64,000 bases of DNA from contig JAUMIR010000002.1 of NCBI GenBank assembly GCA_030847615.1, positions 238,719,809 through 238,783,808 on the forward strand. The letters run 5' to 3'. The stretch comes from Gambelia wislizenii (taxonomy: Eukaryota > Chordata > Lepidosauria > Squamata > Crotaphytidae). Positions within the stretch are counted from its first letter, which is position 1. The number at the start of each line of letters is the position of its first letter. Below, in pieces: positions 1 to 10,059 of the stretch. A program made the position numbers and the translations under genes. The notes beneath the pieces are model-generated. The model worked only from the letters and a program-made list of their open reading frames with translations, was not told the origin of the DNA and searched no databases.

Positions 1-108
1 ACTCCCTATAGTATCTCATAATTGGAAATATTGGACACTTCGAAGGGGTCAAGTTAACCAGGGTGATCCAAAAAGAGGTCAGGTGGAGGCCACAAGGACC
101 TGGGAAGG

Positions 109-810
109 TGTCTTAGAAATATTTTAGTAAGCAAGCCCAAATTAGGATTGTGCAGAAGCCCCTTGCTAAACAAAGCCATTAAGGAGGTATGTGCTAATTC
201 CTTCTTGGACACCTCAGCCATGAGTCATCCAACCAAACAATCAAGAGAACTCTCCAACCCCAATCCCAAGGAAATCTCACCCCAAAACTCCCTTCCTGTC
301 CTGCAATGTGAGGTGGTTGTAAACCCATCAATTCCTATCTCTCAGCCATGAACAGCAATTGGTTAAGTTTCGATTTCCTTTGTTTACCCAGTGGGAAAGC
401 CATCTAGGCCTTGTCCTAGCCAGAGTACCCCTTCAGGATATGAAGCAAGGTATAAATATTAGCCCCCCAACAACAGAAAGCTGTGCCACTGTGGATGAGA
501 CCGGCCACTCTCTTTCTCACTGCGCCTCCGGATCAGAACTTCCAGAGCCACCCTCAGACTTCTGTCTGAGTACTTAAAAACTCCACTTTTCAAGACTGGT
601 AACTATCACCCTATTTCCTGAATTTATCCCTCTATCCACTGCCTTACTCTTCAATAGCCTTGTGTGGTTCTTGTAACGCGTGTTGCGTGTGTAAATGCTT
701 GGTGTGATATTTCCAATAAAAACATTTTATTTTGTTTCAACCTGGAGTTCTCTGCAATTAGTATGTGTGGACATAGGTGAAAAGGTCCTCACAATTACCT
801 TCCTCTCACA
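109..810 (+). mobile_element. Possible solo LTR (retroviral or Gypsy-like), boundaries uncertain
   Basis: A TATA-like box (TATAAATA, 451-458) is followed about 260 bp downstream by a polyadenylation signal (AATAAA, 715-720) and a GT-rich stretch. No ORF spans the interval. This spacing is typical of LTR U3-R-U5. A TGTCTT at 109 and a CA at 793 or 810 could be the ends. I see no second LTR, primer-binding site or TSD, and the true start could lie outside the window. A single-copy promoter is an alternative. Confidence 0.35.
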
Positions 811-1435
811 GGCATGCTGTTTGAGCTAATACTTCCCCCATCTATAGTTTGATATCACAGGTGGGTCTGAAAAGCACCCTCACCTCTTAGGGTAACAATA
901 CATTCCCTAAAAGTGCCCTTCAGCCTCTTGTGGTTGGGGTGTATGCATGACAGGCAGAAAGGTGGTTATAAATGCACTTGTATCAGGTTTTAAAATTGAC
1001 CGATGGCTATGCAGAAAAGTGGACTTCTAATTGTTTTTCAACTTTCTTGTGATTTTGTGTCACCTAGGAACAGATGTTTTCTATCTGGAGCATATTTTTA
1101 GTCTCCCACTCAACATTATTCTATCGAGTTGCACACACTGGGGAATGACTTCCCTTCCCATAGCATGCAGCTTTAACTTTTCCTCCCAGGAAGTCTCTCA
1201 TCTCTGCTAGCACACAGAGTGTGAAGCCTTACAGAGTCCTCCCCCTTCTCCATTATCAAGAACACCTGCAATATTATGATTATACCCTTCACTGCTTTCC
1301 CGACTTCCCCAACTAACATTTTTTGTCTCAGGTGAAAATGACAAGGGTTTGGGAAAATCTTGACACCTTCATTAGCATGGTGCAAGTTCAATGCAAGTGC
1401 CTATAATATCACATGCACATATTTTGCAAATACTG
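811..1435. other. Anonymous sequence
   Basis: No repeat family, RNA gene or coding signal was recognised. Short frames here lack any recognisable motif. Confidence 0.4.
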
Positions 1436-1856
1436 TACAGTAGCACCCCCGCATCTGCGGAGAATTGGTTCCTATCCTCACCGCAGATAGTGAAATCCGC
1501 GGATAATAGTGAATGACTCTGGTGCCGCCACCAGACACCCACCACCCCACATAGAAGGGAGAAAGAAGGTGAGCTCACCTCCTCTCTCCCCCACCCCCCA
1601 CCAGCTCCGCCACACAACTGGAACCCTCCTGGGTGAAGGGAGGGGGAAGATGAGCTTCCCTCCTCTCTCCCTCAGCCTACCAATCGCCAGCTCCACCATG
1701 CCACTAGACCCCCCCTGTGGATAAAAGGAGAAAGGAGGCGAGCTTGCCTCCTCCCTCCCTCCTCTAGCCACCCCCCAACTGTTGCCATCTGTGGATAATT
1801 GAATCAGTGGATGGCAAATCAGTGGATGGCAAATCAGTGGATGCACAAAAATCAGT
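1436..1856. mobile_element. Mariner/Tigger-like non-autonomous element with internal tandem units
   Basis: The left end reads TACAGTAGCACCCCCGCATC, and the right side carries repeated GTGGATGGCAAATCA motifs. Similar 'CAGT..CCC.GTATCC' ends occur in the TA-flanked elements at 35277 and 43297. Three imperfect units of about 81-87 bp start near 1549, 1630 and 1717; each has a purine-rich arm, a GAGCT core and a pyrimidine-rich arm that can fold. The right boundary merges with the following LINE fragment, so the assignment is tentative. Confidence 0.4.
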
Positions 1857-2519
1857 GTGTATAGAGCCATTGTACTGTCTATTCTCCTTTATGGGTCTGA
1901 AACATGGGTTACCTATCGCCACCACTTATGACTCCTCGAACACTTTCATCAGTGCTGTATACGCACAATCCTAAATATACACTGGACTGACTATGTGACG
2001 AATGTTGCTGGCCTTGAGCAAGCAGGGATCACCAGCATTGAGGCCATGATGTTGAGAACACAGCTGTGCTGGGCATGGCACATTTCTAGGATGGAGGACC
2101 ATCGCCTCCCAAAAATAGTACTCTACGGTGAACTCGCCACGGGTCAGCGTTAGAGGGGTGCTCCAAAAAAGCGATACAAGGACTCCCTGAAACAACATCT
2201 CAGGCTCGGCCAAATGGATCACCAACAATGGTCCGCCCTGGCCTCGCATCAGGAGGCATGGAGACACACTATCCACAATGCTGCAGCCTTATTTGAGAAC
2301 TCACGCCGAACAAGTCTTGAAGAGAAACGACAACGCAGAAAGAATCACAACCTGGAAATATCACCCAAGGAGACCTTCTGCTGTGCTTTCTGCAACCAGA
2401 CTTGTTTATCTCGGATTGGCCTTTTTAGTCATCCACGCGCTTGCAGAAAGTGCGGGATGAGTCCTTCCTGAATCTTCATTTGCGAAGAAAAGCCAGAGAG
2501 AGAGAGAGAGAGAGAGAGA
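1857..2519 (+). pseudogene. LINE-Zf copy A: 3' end of a LINE reverse-transcriptase ORF with a terminal zinc finger
   Basis: This is the longest of six copies of one family. Frame 1857 reads a typical non-LTR ORF2 C-terminus: VYRAIVLSILLYGSETW, later RMEDHRLPK, YGEL and KKRYKDSLKQHL, ending in a Cys/His finger of the form CAFCNQTCLSRIGLFSHxRAC. It is broken by in-frame stops (TGA near 1929, TAG at 2151, where other copies read AAG). The 3' terminus GAAAAGCCAGAGAG runs into a GA microsatellite, as in the other copies, and the 5' side is truncated. The RT core lies upstream of what is preserved, so the clade cannot be named safely. Confidence 0.75.
2495..2519 (+). repeat. (GA)n microsatellite at the LINE-Zf 3' end
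   Basis: About 12 GA units directly follow the LINE terminus, the position expected for a tail microsatellite. Confidence 0.85.
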
Positions 2520-2534
2520 TTTTACATATTTGTG

Positions 2535-2790
2535 TGTGTGTATGCAAAATATGCAAGTCAGTGCAGGTGTTTGTAGTAATGCAGACAGATTTTGCATGTA
2601 AAAACACAGAATTTGCATGTGTCTCATTTTGCATGTAAAACCATGCAAAACAGCATATATGTACAGAGCAGGGCAGGTGCACATAATAATACATGCATTT
2701 TGCACATATACACATGCAAAGCAGCACATATACGCAATCAATGCAGGTATCTGAAGTAACACAGGAGGCATTTGTGAAACTGGCAAGGAT
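2535..2790. repeat. Degenerate minisatellite rich in TGCAT/ATGCAAA
   Basis: The motif GCAGGTNNNNGNAGTAA recurs near 2563, 2674 and 2744 with intervening TTTGCATGTA/ACATGCAAAA blocks. Unit length is irregular (about 70-110 bp). No coding content. Confidence 0.5.
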
Positions 2791-2810
2791 TTCTTTGTGT
2801 CTCATTCTTA

Positions 2811-3429
2811 GTCAGGACAACAATGAGCAAGTGATGCAGAAAGCATGAGATTTGCACACTGTCAGTCAATAACCAACCTGGTTGTGGTGGAGGTGTTCCA
2901 GATGAGGTTTTTATTCTGCTATCACCCTGTCCTATTCACAAACTTTTACATTGGTGAAGATGATGACATCCCCTGTTTGTAACCCTTCCATGTTTTCCCA
3001 CTGCTTCCTCTATTTTTGTTTTACCACTGGGGGGGGGGACACCTTTCAGGAGGAAAAGAGGGAACAATGACACAATCCCTCTCATGAGAGGTCAGAGAAA
3101 ACACAACAGGCAAATAGAGGCAATATGTAAGAACTGAAAGAAGGGTGCGGGGAGACTCCCAAGTGATCACTAAAGTTTTTTGGAAATGTATATGTGATCC
3201 AAGTGGCACAAACAGAGCCAATGGCTGACCTCACCTGCTGCAGCATCTGCTCAGAAAACTTGGCTCTCACACACTATAGTTTCATTTCCCATTTCAAGTA
3301 GTATAAGTTTGTAGAAAGCTGGACATTTGTGACAGAACAGGGCTAAGGAGGAAAAGAATTCACTAACACAGAAATACAGGGTCACCTCTTTTCTCCTCTC
3401 TTCTCTCTCTCTCCCCATACATGCTGACA
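2811..3429. other. Anonymous sequence
   Basis: No recognisable element. Contains a short poly-G run (near 3030) and a CT-rich stretch (3385-3415). Confidence 0.4.
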
Positions 3430-3720
3430 GTCCAGCAGATGGAAAGTCTTTGGTCCTCTAGATATTTTGGCTTACAACTTTTATCAGCCCCACCCCCCAT
3501 GGCCAATGCTAAGGGATTGTGGGAACTCTAGCCCAAAATAGGAGGCAAAAGGATCACCATCTCTCATTTGGCCCTTTCTTTTTTGTCTCCCCTGTCACGC
3601 AGGGAGAGGAAAATAGCCTGCCATCTATAGTCCAGAAATTGGGAATGTGTGGATCTCCAGATGTTGGTCTGCAGTCCCACCAAACTTGACCAGCATAGGC
3701 AATCATGAAGGATGGTGGGT
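3430..3720. repeat. Two fragments of a palindromic dispersed repeat (family G)
   Basis: 3430-3545 and 3655-3720 carry the family core: 'TTGGxxTACAACTxxxATCAGCC' followed by its near inverse 'GGGATTGTGGGAACTCTAG'. Related cores occur at about 20480, 21050, 26462, 38662, 41866, 42884, 43912 and 57237. Looks like a MITE with a self-complementary core; ends not resolved. Confidence 0.4.
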
Positions 3721-3969
3721 ACTGCACAAATCTCCTGTATAGACAAGGAATCTTTCACCTGTACCTTGTACAGATGCTATCGGTTTGGGCCTTAGGTGAG
3801 GTGACTGAAGATGGCATGTAACCAGAGCCTTCCTTTCAATGCTAACCATCACCTCCTGGCTGCTGGCATGGCAGTTTATGACCCTTGTAGCCTGCCCTAC
3901 ACCACCTAAATGAATCTGCTGTGCTTGAACGTATGGTATGCTGTAATTGGTGTGGCAGTAGAATTCAAT

Positions 3970-4442
3970 GGAGATTATCAGACGGACCCTTAGGGTCTGT
4001 TTCTGTCCCGCTACCCCCCAACCGCCCCACTCCCATTCTTGCCACAGAATAAAGAAAAAAGTTTCACACACCTACCTTCATTCTGCATGAAGCACAGAAA
4101 CACTTAAAAATAAAAGCTACCTGGGGAGGGGATTTTTTTTTTTTACTTACCTTGTCCTCCCGATCGCACCCGGAAGTGTCCGGCATGGACCTCCCGGTGA
4201 CGTCATGTTCCGTCATCATCCCAGAAGCAGACTGGGGCTCCTGTTCACTCACCCATTGTTCTGTTATAATAACAGAACGGGCTTCTTATTCGTGGATTTT
4301 TCCATGAATAAGAGGAAGTGGGGAAGGAACAGGAGCAGAACGGGAGCATCCCAGGACAGGGACGACGTCATCTAAAAGGTAAGCCTTTTAGCGATCTCCT
4401 GTCGTCCCTGTCCTGGGATATTTTTACTGTCTGTTAATCTCC
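3970..4442 (-). mobile_element. Non-autonomous DNA transposon, family X copy B
   Basis: Inverted relative to copy A at 6118. The ends read GGAGATTATCAGACGG (3970) and the inverse AATCTCC (4442). Shared internal blocks with A (read inverted) are ACTTACCT, a GGACCTCCC block, a hairpin around ATTCRTGG..CCATGAAT, and ACGTCAT followed by CTTTTAGCGATCTCCT. Internally GC-rich with several hairpins: 4258-4278, 4283-4310, and a strong stem from TCCCAGGACAGGGACGAC to its exact inverse ending near 4419. No coding capacity. Confidence 0.7.
4350..4420. repeat. Perfect 18-bp inverted repeat with nested 8-bp stem
   Basis: TCCCAGGACAGGGACGAC pairs perfectly with GTCGTCCCTGTCCTGGGA about 35 bp downstream. 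Between them CTAAAAGG pairs perfectly with CCTTTTAG across a TAAG loop. Lies inside element X copy B. Confidence 0.85.
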
Positions 4443-4561
4443 TATGCCTTCTTGTCCATTCCAGGTAAATTGGTGGAAAGCATTATTACAGATAGGATGT
4501 AAAAGCATATAAAAGGGCAAGTCCTGCTAAAAAAGGATCAAGGTGGCTTCTGCAAAAATTA

Positions 4562-5043
4562 GGGCTTATCTATTATGCTGGTTCCCTACTGGTGTATCCT
4601 GGCTGCAGAAGTGGCCTGTCTCCACCCCCCCCCCCAGTACCTTCAGAAAACAGGCCAGAATCCAAACAGGACATCAGCCTGTAAACGCTTGCTAATGTGG
4701 ACTCCAGGCAGGAGCCTTGCAACATGGCCCTGCAACATGCTGCAGGACTCCTGCCTGGCTTCTAGGAGAGGCAGGGAGCTAGCAGAGGCAGTGTGGAGCA
4801 GCATTCTAGGATGAGCTCCCACAGACATGTGGGGCCCAATCCAGTGGAAACAGAGCAAACCAAGTGTTTTCTGAAAATGCAGTAAAGGGCCCTATCCCAG
4901 CTTGCCTCTGTTCTAGCCCTGTATCTGTCCTGGGGGTCATTTGGATTGCCTGGGGGAAGATCAGGGTAAATGCCCTGCATCATTTGGACCACAGGACTCT
5001 GGAATGGGGGCAAGCCATGGCATTCGACCTGTGCAGACAAGCC
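4562..5043 (-). mobile_element. Non-autonomous DNA transposon, family Y copy 1
   Basis: About 482 bp with terminal inverted repeats GGGCTTATCTATTATGCTGG at the left and the inverse of GGGCTTGTCTGCACAGGTCG at the right. On the minus strand it matches the copies at 7587 and 16356 block by block: 'CCAAATGATGCAGGGCATTTA', 'AATGCTGCTCC..GCTAGCTCCCTG', 'GCCTGTTTTCTG'. Flanking triplets are TTA and ATA. GGGC-type ends and three-base flanks suggest PIF/Harbinger. No ORF. Confidence 0.7.
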
Positions 5044-5421
5044 CATAGTCATTTTTTAACTAATGTTTTAGAATTCTTTGAAAGTGTCGGCAAGCATGTG
5101 GTCAGGAGTGATCTAGCAGACATTGTTTACTTTGGCTTCCTACAGGCTTTTGGCAAAGTCACTCAGAAATGATTCTGAGCAAACCTGGCAATCATAAGAC
5201 AATAGGAGAAGGCTTCCTATAGACTGGGAACTTGTTTTTTAAAATAAGAAGCAGAGAACAGGAAGCAATGGTCAGTTTTTGCAATTCCAGGAGCAGTAGG
5301 GCCCTGCCAGGATCTGTACTGGCAGTGACCATTGCTCTTTGTTGTTTTTTGTTTGGGCTATTTATTAATGGTTTGTATAATGGTGCAAACTTGCTATTAC
5401 CATCATTGTTTTCAAGCTTTG

Positions 5422-5656
5422 CATTCATGTTACAGAGAGCCAGCATGGTGTAGTGATTTAAGCTTTAAACTAGGGCACTGAGAGACCAGGGTTTGAATCC
5501 CTGCTCGGCCATGGAAACCTACTGGATGACCTTGGGCAAGTCACACTCTCTCAGCCTCAGAGGAAGGCAATGGCAACCCCCCCCCCGAACAAATTCTGCC
5601 AGTGCCTTAGGATCACCAGAAATTACTTGAAGACACACAGGAACATTCATGTTACA
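5422..5656 (+). mobile_element. Sauria-type tRNA-derived SINE, with perfect 13-bp TSD
   Basis: The SINE is 5435-5643. It has a tRNA-like head (A-box-like 'TGGTGTAGTGATTTAA', B-box-like 'GGGTTTGAATCCC'), the 'TGACCTTGGGCAAGTCACAC' body and a 3' end related to the Bov-B tail ('GATCACC.GAAAT.ACTTGAAGACACAC'). The direct repeat CATTCATGTTACA is identical at 5422-5434 and 5644-5656. Mobilisation by the Bov-B machinery is established for Sauria SINEs. Confidence 0.85.
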
Positions 5657-6117
5657 TGTATATGCAGGTAATCTGTAGTGTTCATGTTTGGAATGTTTAT
5701 ATGTGTTTTAAGTACTTGCAGAACTGTTGTTATGATGTAGGATTTATTGTGTCAGCTAACATTGTTCTTTTTTGAATGATGATCTTTGCCATTGTTTTAT
5801 TCTAGTGTCTTATTTATTATGTTTGTTTGAAAGTGTATTATTTTTATATGTAATATAATGGATTCTAATTTAATTGTTATCTGTAGTTAACCTATACAGT
5901 TGTGTGTTTTAAGAAGGCTATGCTACCTTGGAGGGCTCATTAACTGTAAGTTTACACTAGGTTGTAGCCTGGACTCAAGGTATCATAATTAATGACAGAT
6001 GAGACATGGAGGATGGAGTGGAATTCTTATTATATAAACTGAACATCTGAGTGTTGATATCAGGCTGTGGGGAGTGAAGGAGAAACAGCAGTGTTATTAT
6101 GTATGTATTTATACATA
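5657..6117. other. AT-rich anonymous sequence
   Basis: No element or coding signal recognised. Confidence 0.4.
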
Positions 6118-6726
6118 GGAGATTTTCAGATGGGCTAAATATGGTGTTACACGAATGCCAGGAGATCGCTAAAGGGCTACCTTTCACATGACGTCGTACT
6201 CAGGTCGTCATGCACTTGTGCTGCTTCCGTTCTGCCAGCGCTCCTTTCTATTCATGGGCTAAGCCGTGAATAGACCCTCCATTCCATTTCTGCAATGGAA
6301 TGATGTGCAAGTGAAACGGTGCCCCGTTATGCTGGCGCGATGCCAGTGCCAGTGGGAGGTCTGTGCCAGAACACTTCTGGGTGTGATTGGGACATCGAGG
6401 TAAGTGACACACTTTTTTGTACCCTCTTCGGATTACTTGTTTTTTTTTAAAGTGTGTTTTTATTCTTGCTGTCACTTTTTGACTATTATTTGGGTTTTTG
6501 TTTTTGGATTTCTTGCGTGCTCATCCTCTTGCAAGAACAGCTGGGATTTCCATTCCAGGAAGTGAATGGGGCTCCATTCGAGCTCCATTCACTCCTGGGC
6601 TGCCAAGGGGAGAGAATGACAAACAAACAAGATAAGTCTGAAACTTTCAGTGATAGTGCCGGGACGGGGTCGGGATTGGAGATTGTGAGACGGGAACACT
6701 TTTTTTGTTCCCGTCTGAAAATCTCC
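6118..6726 (+). mobile_element. Non-autonomous DNA transposon, family X copy A
   Basis: About 609 bp bounded by 17-bp terminal inverted repeats GGAGATTTTCAGAYGGG (6118-6134 and inverse 6710-6726, one mismatch). The interior carries a palindromic ATTCATGGGCTAAGCCGTGAAT (6250-6271) and a second stem near the right end (CGGGAACA...TGTTCCCG). A frame at 6454-6882 runs out of the element and has no recognisable motif. Flanks are ATA and TTA; no clear TSD. Confidence 0.75.
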
Positions 6727-7074
6727 TTAGTGTTGTTAAGTATGGCATTGAAGCTGATACTTTGTAAATATGCACAATTAGAATATTATTATGATCATGT
6801 AGGGTTTTTTTTTAACCAGCACTTTAGCCTTCTGCTTGGAGGAAATATTGGACAACATAAGATGCATATTGGCCACCAATGAAGACTGCTAGTTGAAATG
6901 CATCTGGCTTCTGTTTATACGAGGAATCAGATGAGGCCTTTGGCCATCTTTTTTCCTTCAACAAATGATTTATATTCTAGGGACCTTCTCCCATACTGCT
7001 ATTTATAGTGTGGACTGTGTAGTTTTAATTTGAATAATTGATTATTTTAATGATTTATTACAACTGTTATATAC

Positions 7075-7078
<4 letters not shown>
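6727..7078. other. Anonymous sequence
   Basis: No recognisable feature before the CA microsatellite. Confidence 0.35.

Positions 7079-7108
<30 letters not shown>
7079..7108 (+). repeat. (AC)n microsatellite
   Basis: Fifteen uninterrupted AC units. Confidence 0.95.
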
Positions 7109-7110
<2 letters not shown>

Positions 7111-7185
7111 ACTTTATATTTATATCCTAACTCTTTTTGTTTGCCTTTTGCTAATACAAATCTGTGATGCAACCATGTTTGGGCA

Positions 7186-7560
7186 CTACACATGAAAAAG
7201 GAAATTGGCAAGCTGGAAAAGGTACAGATGAGGGCAACCAAAATTACCTATAAAGGGGCTAGAGCAACTCCTCAATAGGAAAAGCAATGTTTGAGGCATA
7301 AGGGGACATGTAAACCCAGTGTATAAAATTATTCATGATGTGGAGAAAAGGGATGGGGAGAAACCTCTTGCCTTGTTTCATGAAACTAGAACCCAGGTTT
7401 ATTCAGTGAATCTGAATAGGAGATGATTCAGGACAGATAAAAATAATAACTCCTCCATGTGTAGTTAAACTGTGGAATTCATTATCACAAGCAGCAGACA
7501 CAGAGGCCAACTCGGATGGCTTAAAAGGGGTTCCGATCATTTCACAGAAGATGGGGAGAT
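7186..7560 (+). pseudogene. Old CR1/L3-like LINE ORF2 C-terminal relic
   Basis: Reading across frames gives fragments typical of the CR1/L3 C-terminal region: KLEKVQMRATK, then HDVEKRDGEKPLALFHETRTQ, then a 'VEFITS' block, ending in GWLKRG. This matches the order of the 'LE.VQ.RATK', 'FR.DK' and 'WLKRG' blocks in that group. It is much more decayed than the CR1 copies elsewhere in the window and belongs to a different, older lineage. Confidence 0.55.
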
Positions 7561-7586
7561 CAGTGGCCACTAGTCAAAAAGGCTAT

Positions 7587-8112
7587 GGGCTCATCGACAG
7601 AGGTGATATACCCTGGCTTGCCCCTGTTCCGGAGCCCTGCAGTCCAAATGACGCAGGGCATTTACCCTGGGCCCTGTCCCTGGGCAGTCTAAATGACCCA
7701 TGGGGCAGATAGGGGGCTAGAATGTGGGAAATCCAGCATAGGGCTCTTTACTGTGTTTTTTAAAAATACCCAGTTTAATCTGCTACTGCCAGATCAGGCC
7801 TCATGTCCTAGAATGCTGCTCCTCACTACTGCCGCCGCCAGCTCCCTGGCTCTCTGGAAGGCAGGCAGGCGTCCCTCAACATATTACTGAGGCAGATCAC
7901 ATGCAGGGGACCTGCAGTCACCTGTTGCGGGCGCCGTTCCTGGCTTCCACATTAGCAGAGAAAATGGTGGCAGAGGCAGCAGCTTCAACAATGGGCTGGT
8001 GTCTTGTTAGACTCTGACCCATTTTCTCTAGGAAACAGTGGGGGAATGGGCTACCTCCACAGCCAGGATACACTAGTGGGGAGTTGGCGTATCCTGCTAG
8101 TGTAGATGAGAC
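7587..8112 (+). mobile_element. Non-autonomous DNA transposon, family Y copy 2
   Basis: Left end GGGCTCATCGACAG, right end the inverse of GGTCTCATCTACACTAGCAG. The interior aligns with copies 1 and 3, including 'CCAAATGACGCAGGGCATTTA', 'AATACCCAGTTTAATCTG', 'CCAGCTCCCTGGCTCTC' and 'CCACAGCCAGGATAC'. Flanks TAT and TAA. No ORF. Confidence 0.7.
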
Positions 8113-8190
8113 CTAAATCTCAAACAGTATCAGAGGTGGTATGCCTTTGTATGCCAATTGCTGTGGAACACAAGCTGGAGGGTGCTGCTG

Positions 8191-8451
8191 TAGAACACGG
8201 AGCAATGGGTGCAAGCTCCAGGAACAGAGATTCCACTTCAACATGAGGAGGAACTTTTTGACAGTAATAGCTGTTCGGCAGTGGAACACACTCCCTCGGA
8301 GTGTGGTGGAGTCTCCTTCCTTGGAGGTCTTTAAACAGAGGCTGGATGGCCATCTGTGGGGGATGCTTTGATCAAGATTTCCTGTGTGGCAGGGGGTTGG
8401 ACTGGATGGCCCTCGTGGTCTCTTCCAACTCTACAATTCTATGATTCTATG
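8191..8451 (+). pseudogene. CR1 LINE 3' end (ORF2 C-terminus and 3' UTR)
   Basis: 5'-truncated CR1. One open frame reads RSNGCKLQEQRFHFNMRR, then RQWNTLPRSVVESPSLEVFK, ending DGHLWGML and a stop (8369-8371). The ~80-bp 3' UTR has the family signature 'GTTGGACTGGATGGCCCTCG' and ends in two ATTCTATG repeats. CR1 is a chicken-repeat-1 type non-LTR retrotransposon; this fragment is non-functional. Confidence 0.85.
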
Positions 8452-8870
8452 TGGACTTTTAATAGTTCCTCAGCTGTTTGGCCACTATGTGTAAAACAGA
8501 GTGCTTGACTAGATGGGACTTTGGTCAGTTCCAGCACGGCTCCTCTTGTGTCTTGATCTGCCACTCTGCTTGGCTGCTGATAGGTGCTTGTGTGGCAGGA
8601 GGGCTGCCATTTTGCCTTTTGTTTCAGGTAGCAAAATGTTTGGTGCTGCTTGTGACTACAACAACATAGCAAGGTGAAGACAGCTGATCTCCAGCCATGT
8701 GACACATTCAGCACTCTGCTGAAGATATTCCAGCTTATAAGTACCATGTTTCCAAATTAGTACTCTACTGAGAAACTTTGGAATTCTCATATGTTGTTGT
8801 GGTGGTGATGTTATGGTTTAGTTATTATTATTTTCCCCTTTATTTGGTTGCCTAATTAATAACAACAAGA

Positions 8871-9162
8871 AGTTCATTTATATCCTACCTCTTCCCCAAT
8901 ACTAGGTCTCAAGGTGGATTGCAAATTATTAAAGACAGTATAGATTAAAATATATAAAAACGTCAATATACACACACACACAATTAATAATTTCATAGGG
9001 TTTTCTTAGGCAAGGAGTACCGGTAATCAGAGGTGGTTTTGCCAGTTCCTTCTGCAATATAGCCTACAGCACCTGGTATACATTGATGGTCTCCCATCGA
9101 AGTACTAACCAGAGCTGACCCTGCTTAGCTTCCAAGATCAAATGGGATCTGGTACCTTTAGA
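8871..9162 (-). mobile_element. 5S rRNA-derived SINE
   Basis: 9060-9162 read on the minus strand is a diverged 5S rRNA head. It has box A AGCTAAGCAGGG (9119-9130), the 'GGTTAGTACTTCGATGGGAG' block and box C GATGGGAGACC (9088-9098), ending GCTGTAGGCT. A non-5S body follows (9000-9059, 'AGAGGTGGTTTTGCC'), then a LINE-like tail ending near 8871 with an A/T-rich and CA-repeat stretch. Internal pol III promoter boxes are recognisable but mutated. Full 5S flanking structure is absent, so this is a SINE, not a 5S gene. Confidence 0.8.
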
Positions 9163-9390
9163 TTAAAACTATTTAAAATTCATTATGGACAGATTTTTTT
9201 AAAAAAATCATCAAAACAGCACACCATTAAAAGCCCATTGCAATCAGTTCCTAAAAGCATGGCAGAATAGGAAAGTTATTGTTTTGTATGCAAGAAATTC
9301 CTAGATTTTCCCCGTTACCAAAATGAAATAAGCAGAAATCCACATGCACATGCCGGCCTGTATCGCTGCCTGTTTGCCACCACTGTTGTC
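9163..9390. other. Anonymous sequence
   Basis: Nothing recognised. Confidence 0.35.
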
Positions 9391-9500
9391 ACTCTGAAGC
9401 CGGGAAAGAGGCCCTCAGCATGTGATCAAGGCAGGTCACATACAGGGGACCTTGATCATGTGCCGAGGGCCTCCGTCCCAGCTGCAGAGTGACTTCCAGC
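9391..9500. repeat. Short foldback
   Basis: GCCCTCAGCATGTGATCAAGG pairs imperfectly with CCTTGATCATGTGCCGAGGGC, and outer blocks GTCACTCTG / CAGAGTGAC also pair. A related 'CCCTCAGCATGTGACTGAGG' occurs inside Y copy 3, so it may be a decayed Y interior. Confidence 0.45.
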
Positions 9501-9574
9501 ATCGTTGTTGTCATCCAGTGATACAGCTTGGCGTGCAGGTTGGAGCCCTGCATTCCTGTGCTGGACCCACCTAG

Positions 9575-9796
9575 GGCTGCTGCCACACTGCAGAAGCAAT
9601 GCAGTTTGACACCGCTTTAATTGCCATGGCTCCAGGCTATGGAATTCTGGGACTTGTAGCTTTGCGAGTTATTTAGTCTTCTTTGTCAGAGAGCTCTGGT
9701 GCCACAGCAAACTACAAATCCCAAGATTCCATAGGATGGAGCTGTGATAGTTAAAATGGTGTCAAACTGCATTGTTTTTGCAGTGCAGACACAGCC
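9575..9796. mobile_element. Palindromic MITE, family P copy 1, TSD TAG
   Basis: A 222-bp near-palindrome. Left arm GGCTGCTGCCACACTGCAGA..., centre with 'CTGGGACTTGTAG', right arm 'CTACAAATCCCAAGATTCC' ending in CAGACACAGCC. TAG flanks both sides (9572-9574, 9797-9799). Three-base TSD and GGC ends fit PIF/Harbinger-like elements (inference). Further copies at 19941, 23686, 32450, 35703, 53129, 54761 and 57412. Confidence 0.7.
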
Positions 9797-9825
9797 TAGC
9801 TTTCCCCACATGACACTGAGTTTCC

Positions 9826-10009
9826 TGGGGGTCATTCTGAAATGTTTTTAAAAGGTTTACCCCAGGTTTCTCCCTGGCTTCTCCTTGGACATTGTCAGGA
9901 CTGTCCAGAGGTGAATTGGGGCAAGAGCCCTGCATCATTTGGACTGCAGGGCTCCAACATGGGGAGGGAGGGGAGGAAGCCAGGATAAACTGCCTGTCTA
10001 GACAAGCCC
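9826..10009 (-). mobile_element. Family Y copy 4 (partial)
   Basis: The right side has 'GCCCTGCATCATTTGGACTGCAGGG', then ends in GTCTAGACAAGCCC, the same terminus as Y copy 1. The left side diverges after about 180 bp. Confidence 0.55.
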
Positions 10010-10059
10010 AGGGAGAAAGCCATGGTATATAAATCTGAAGGTGTCAAGGGTGTCCTGAT

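Noticed and set aside
6454..6882. 142-codon frame with a hydrophobic start
   Set aside because: Lies mostly within element X copy A and extends past its end; no homology or domain recognised.
9060..9162. Functional 5S rRNA gene
   Set aside because: Many substitutions, missing 5' third, and fusion to a SINE body and tail.
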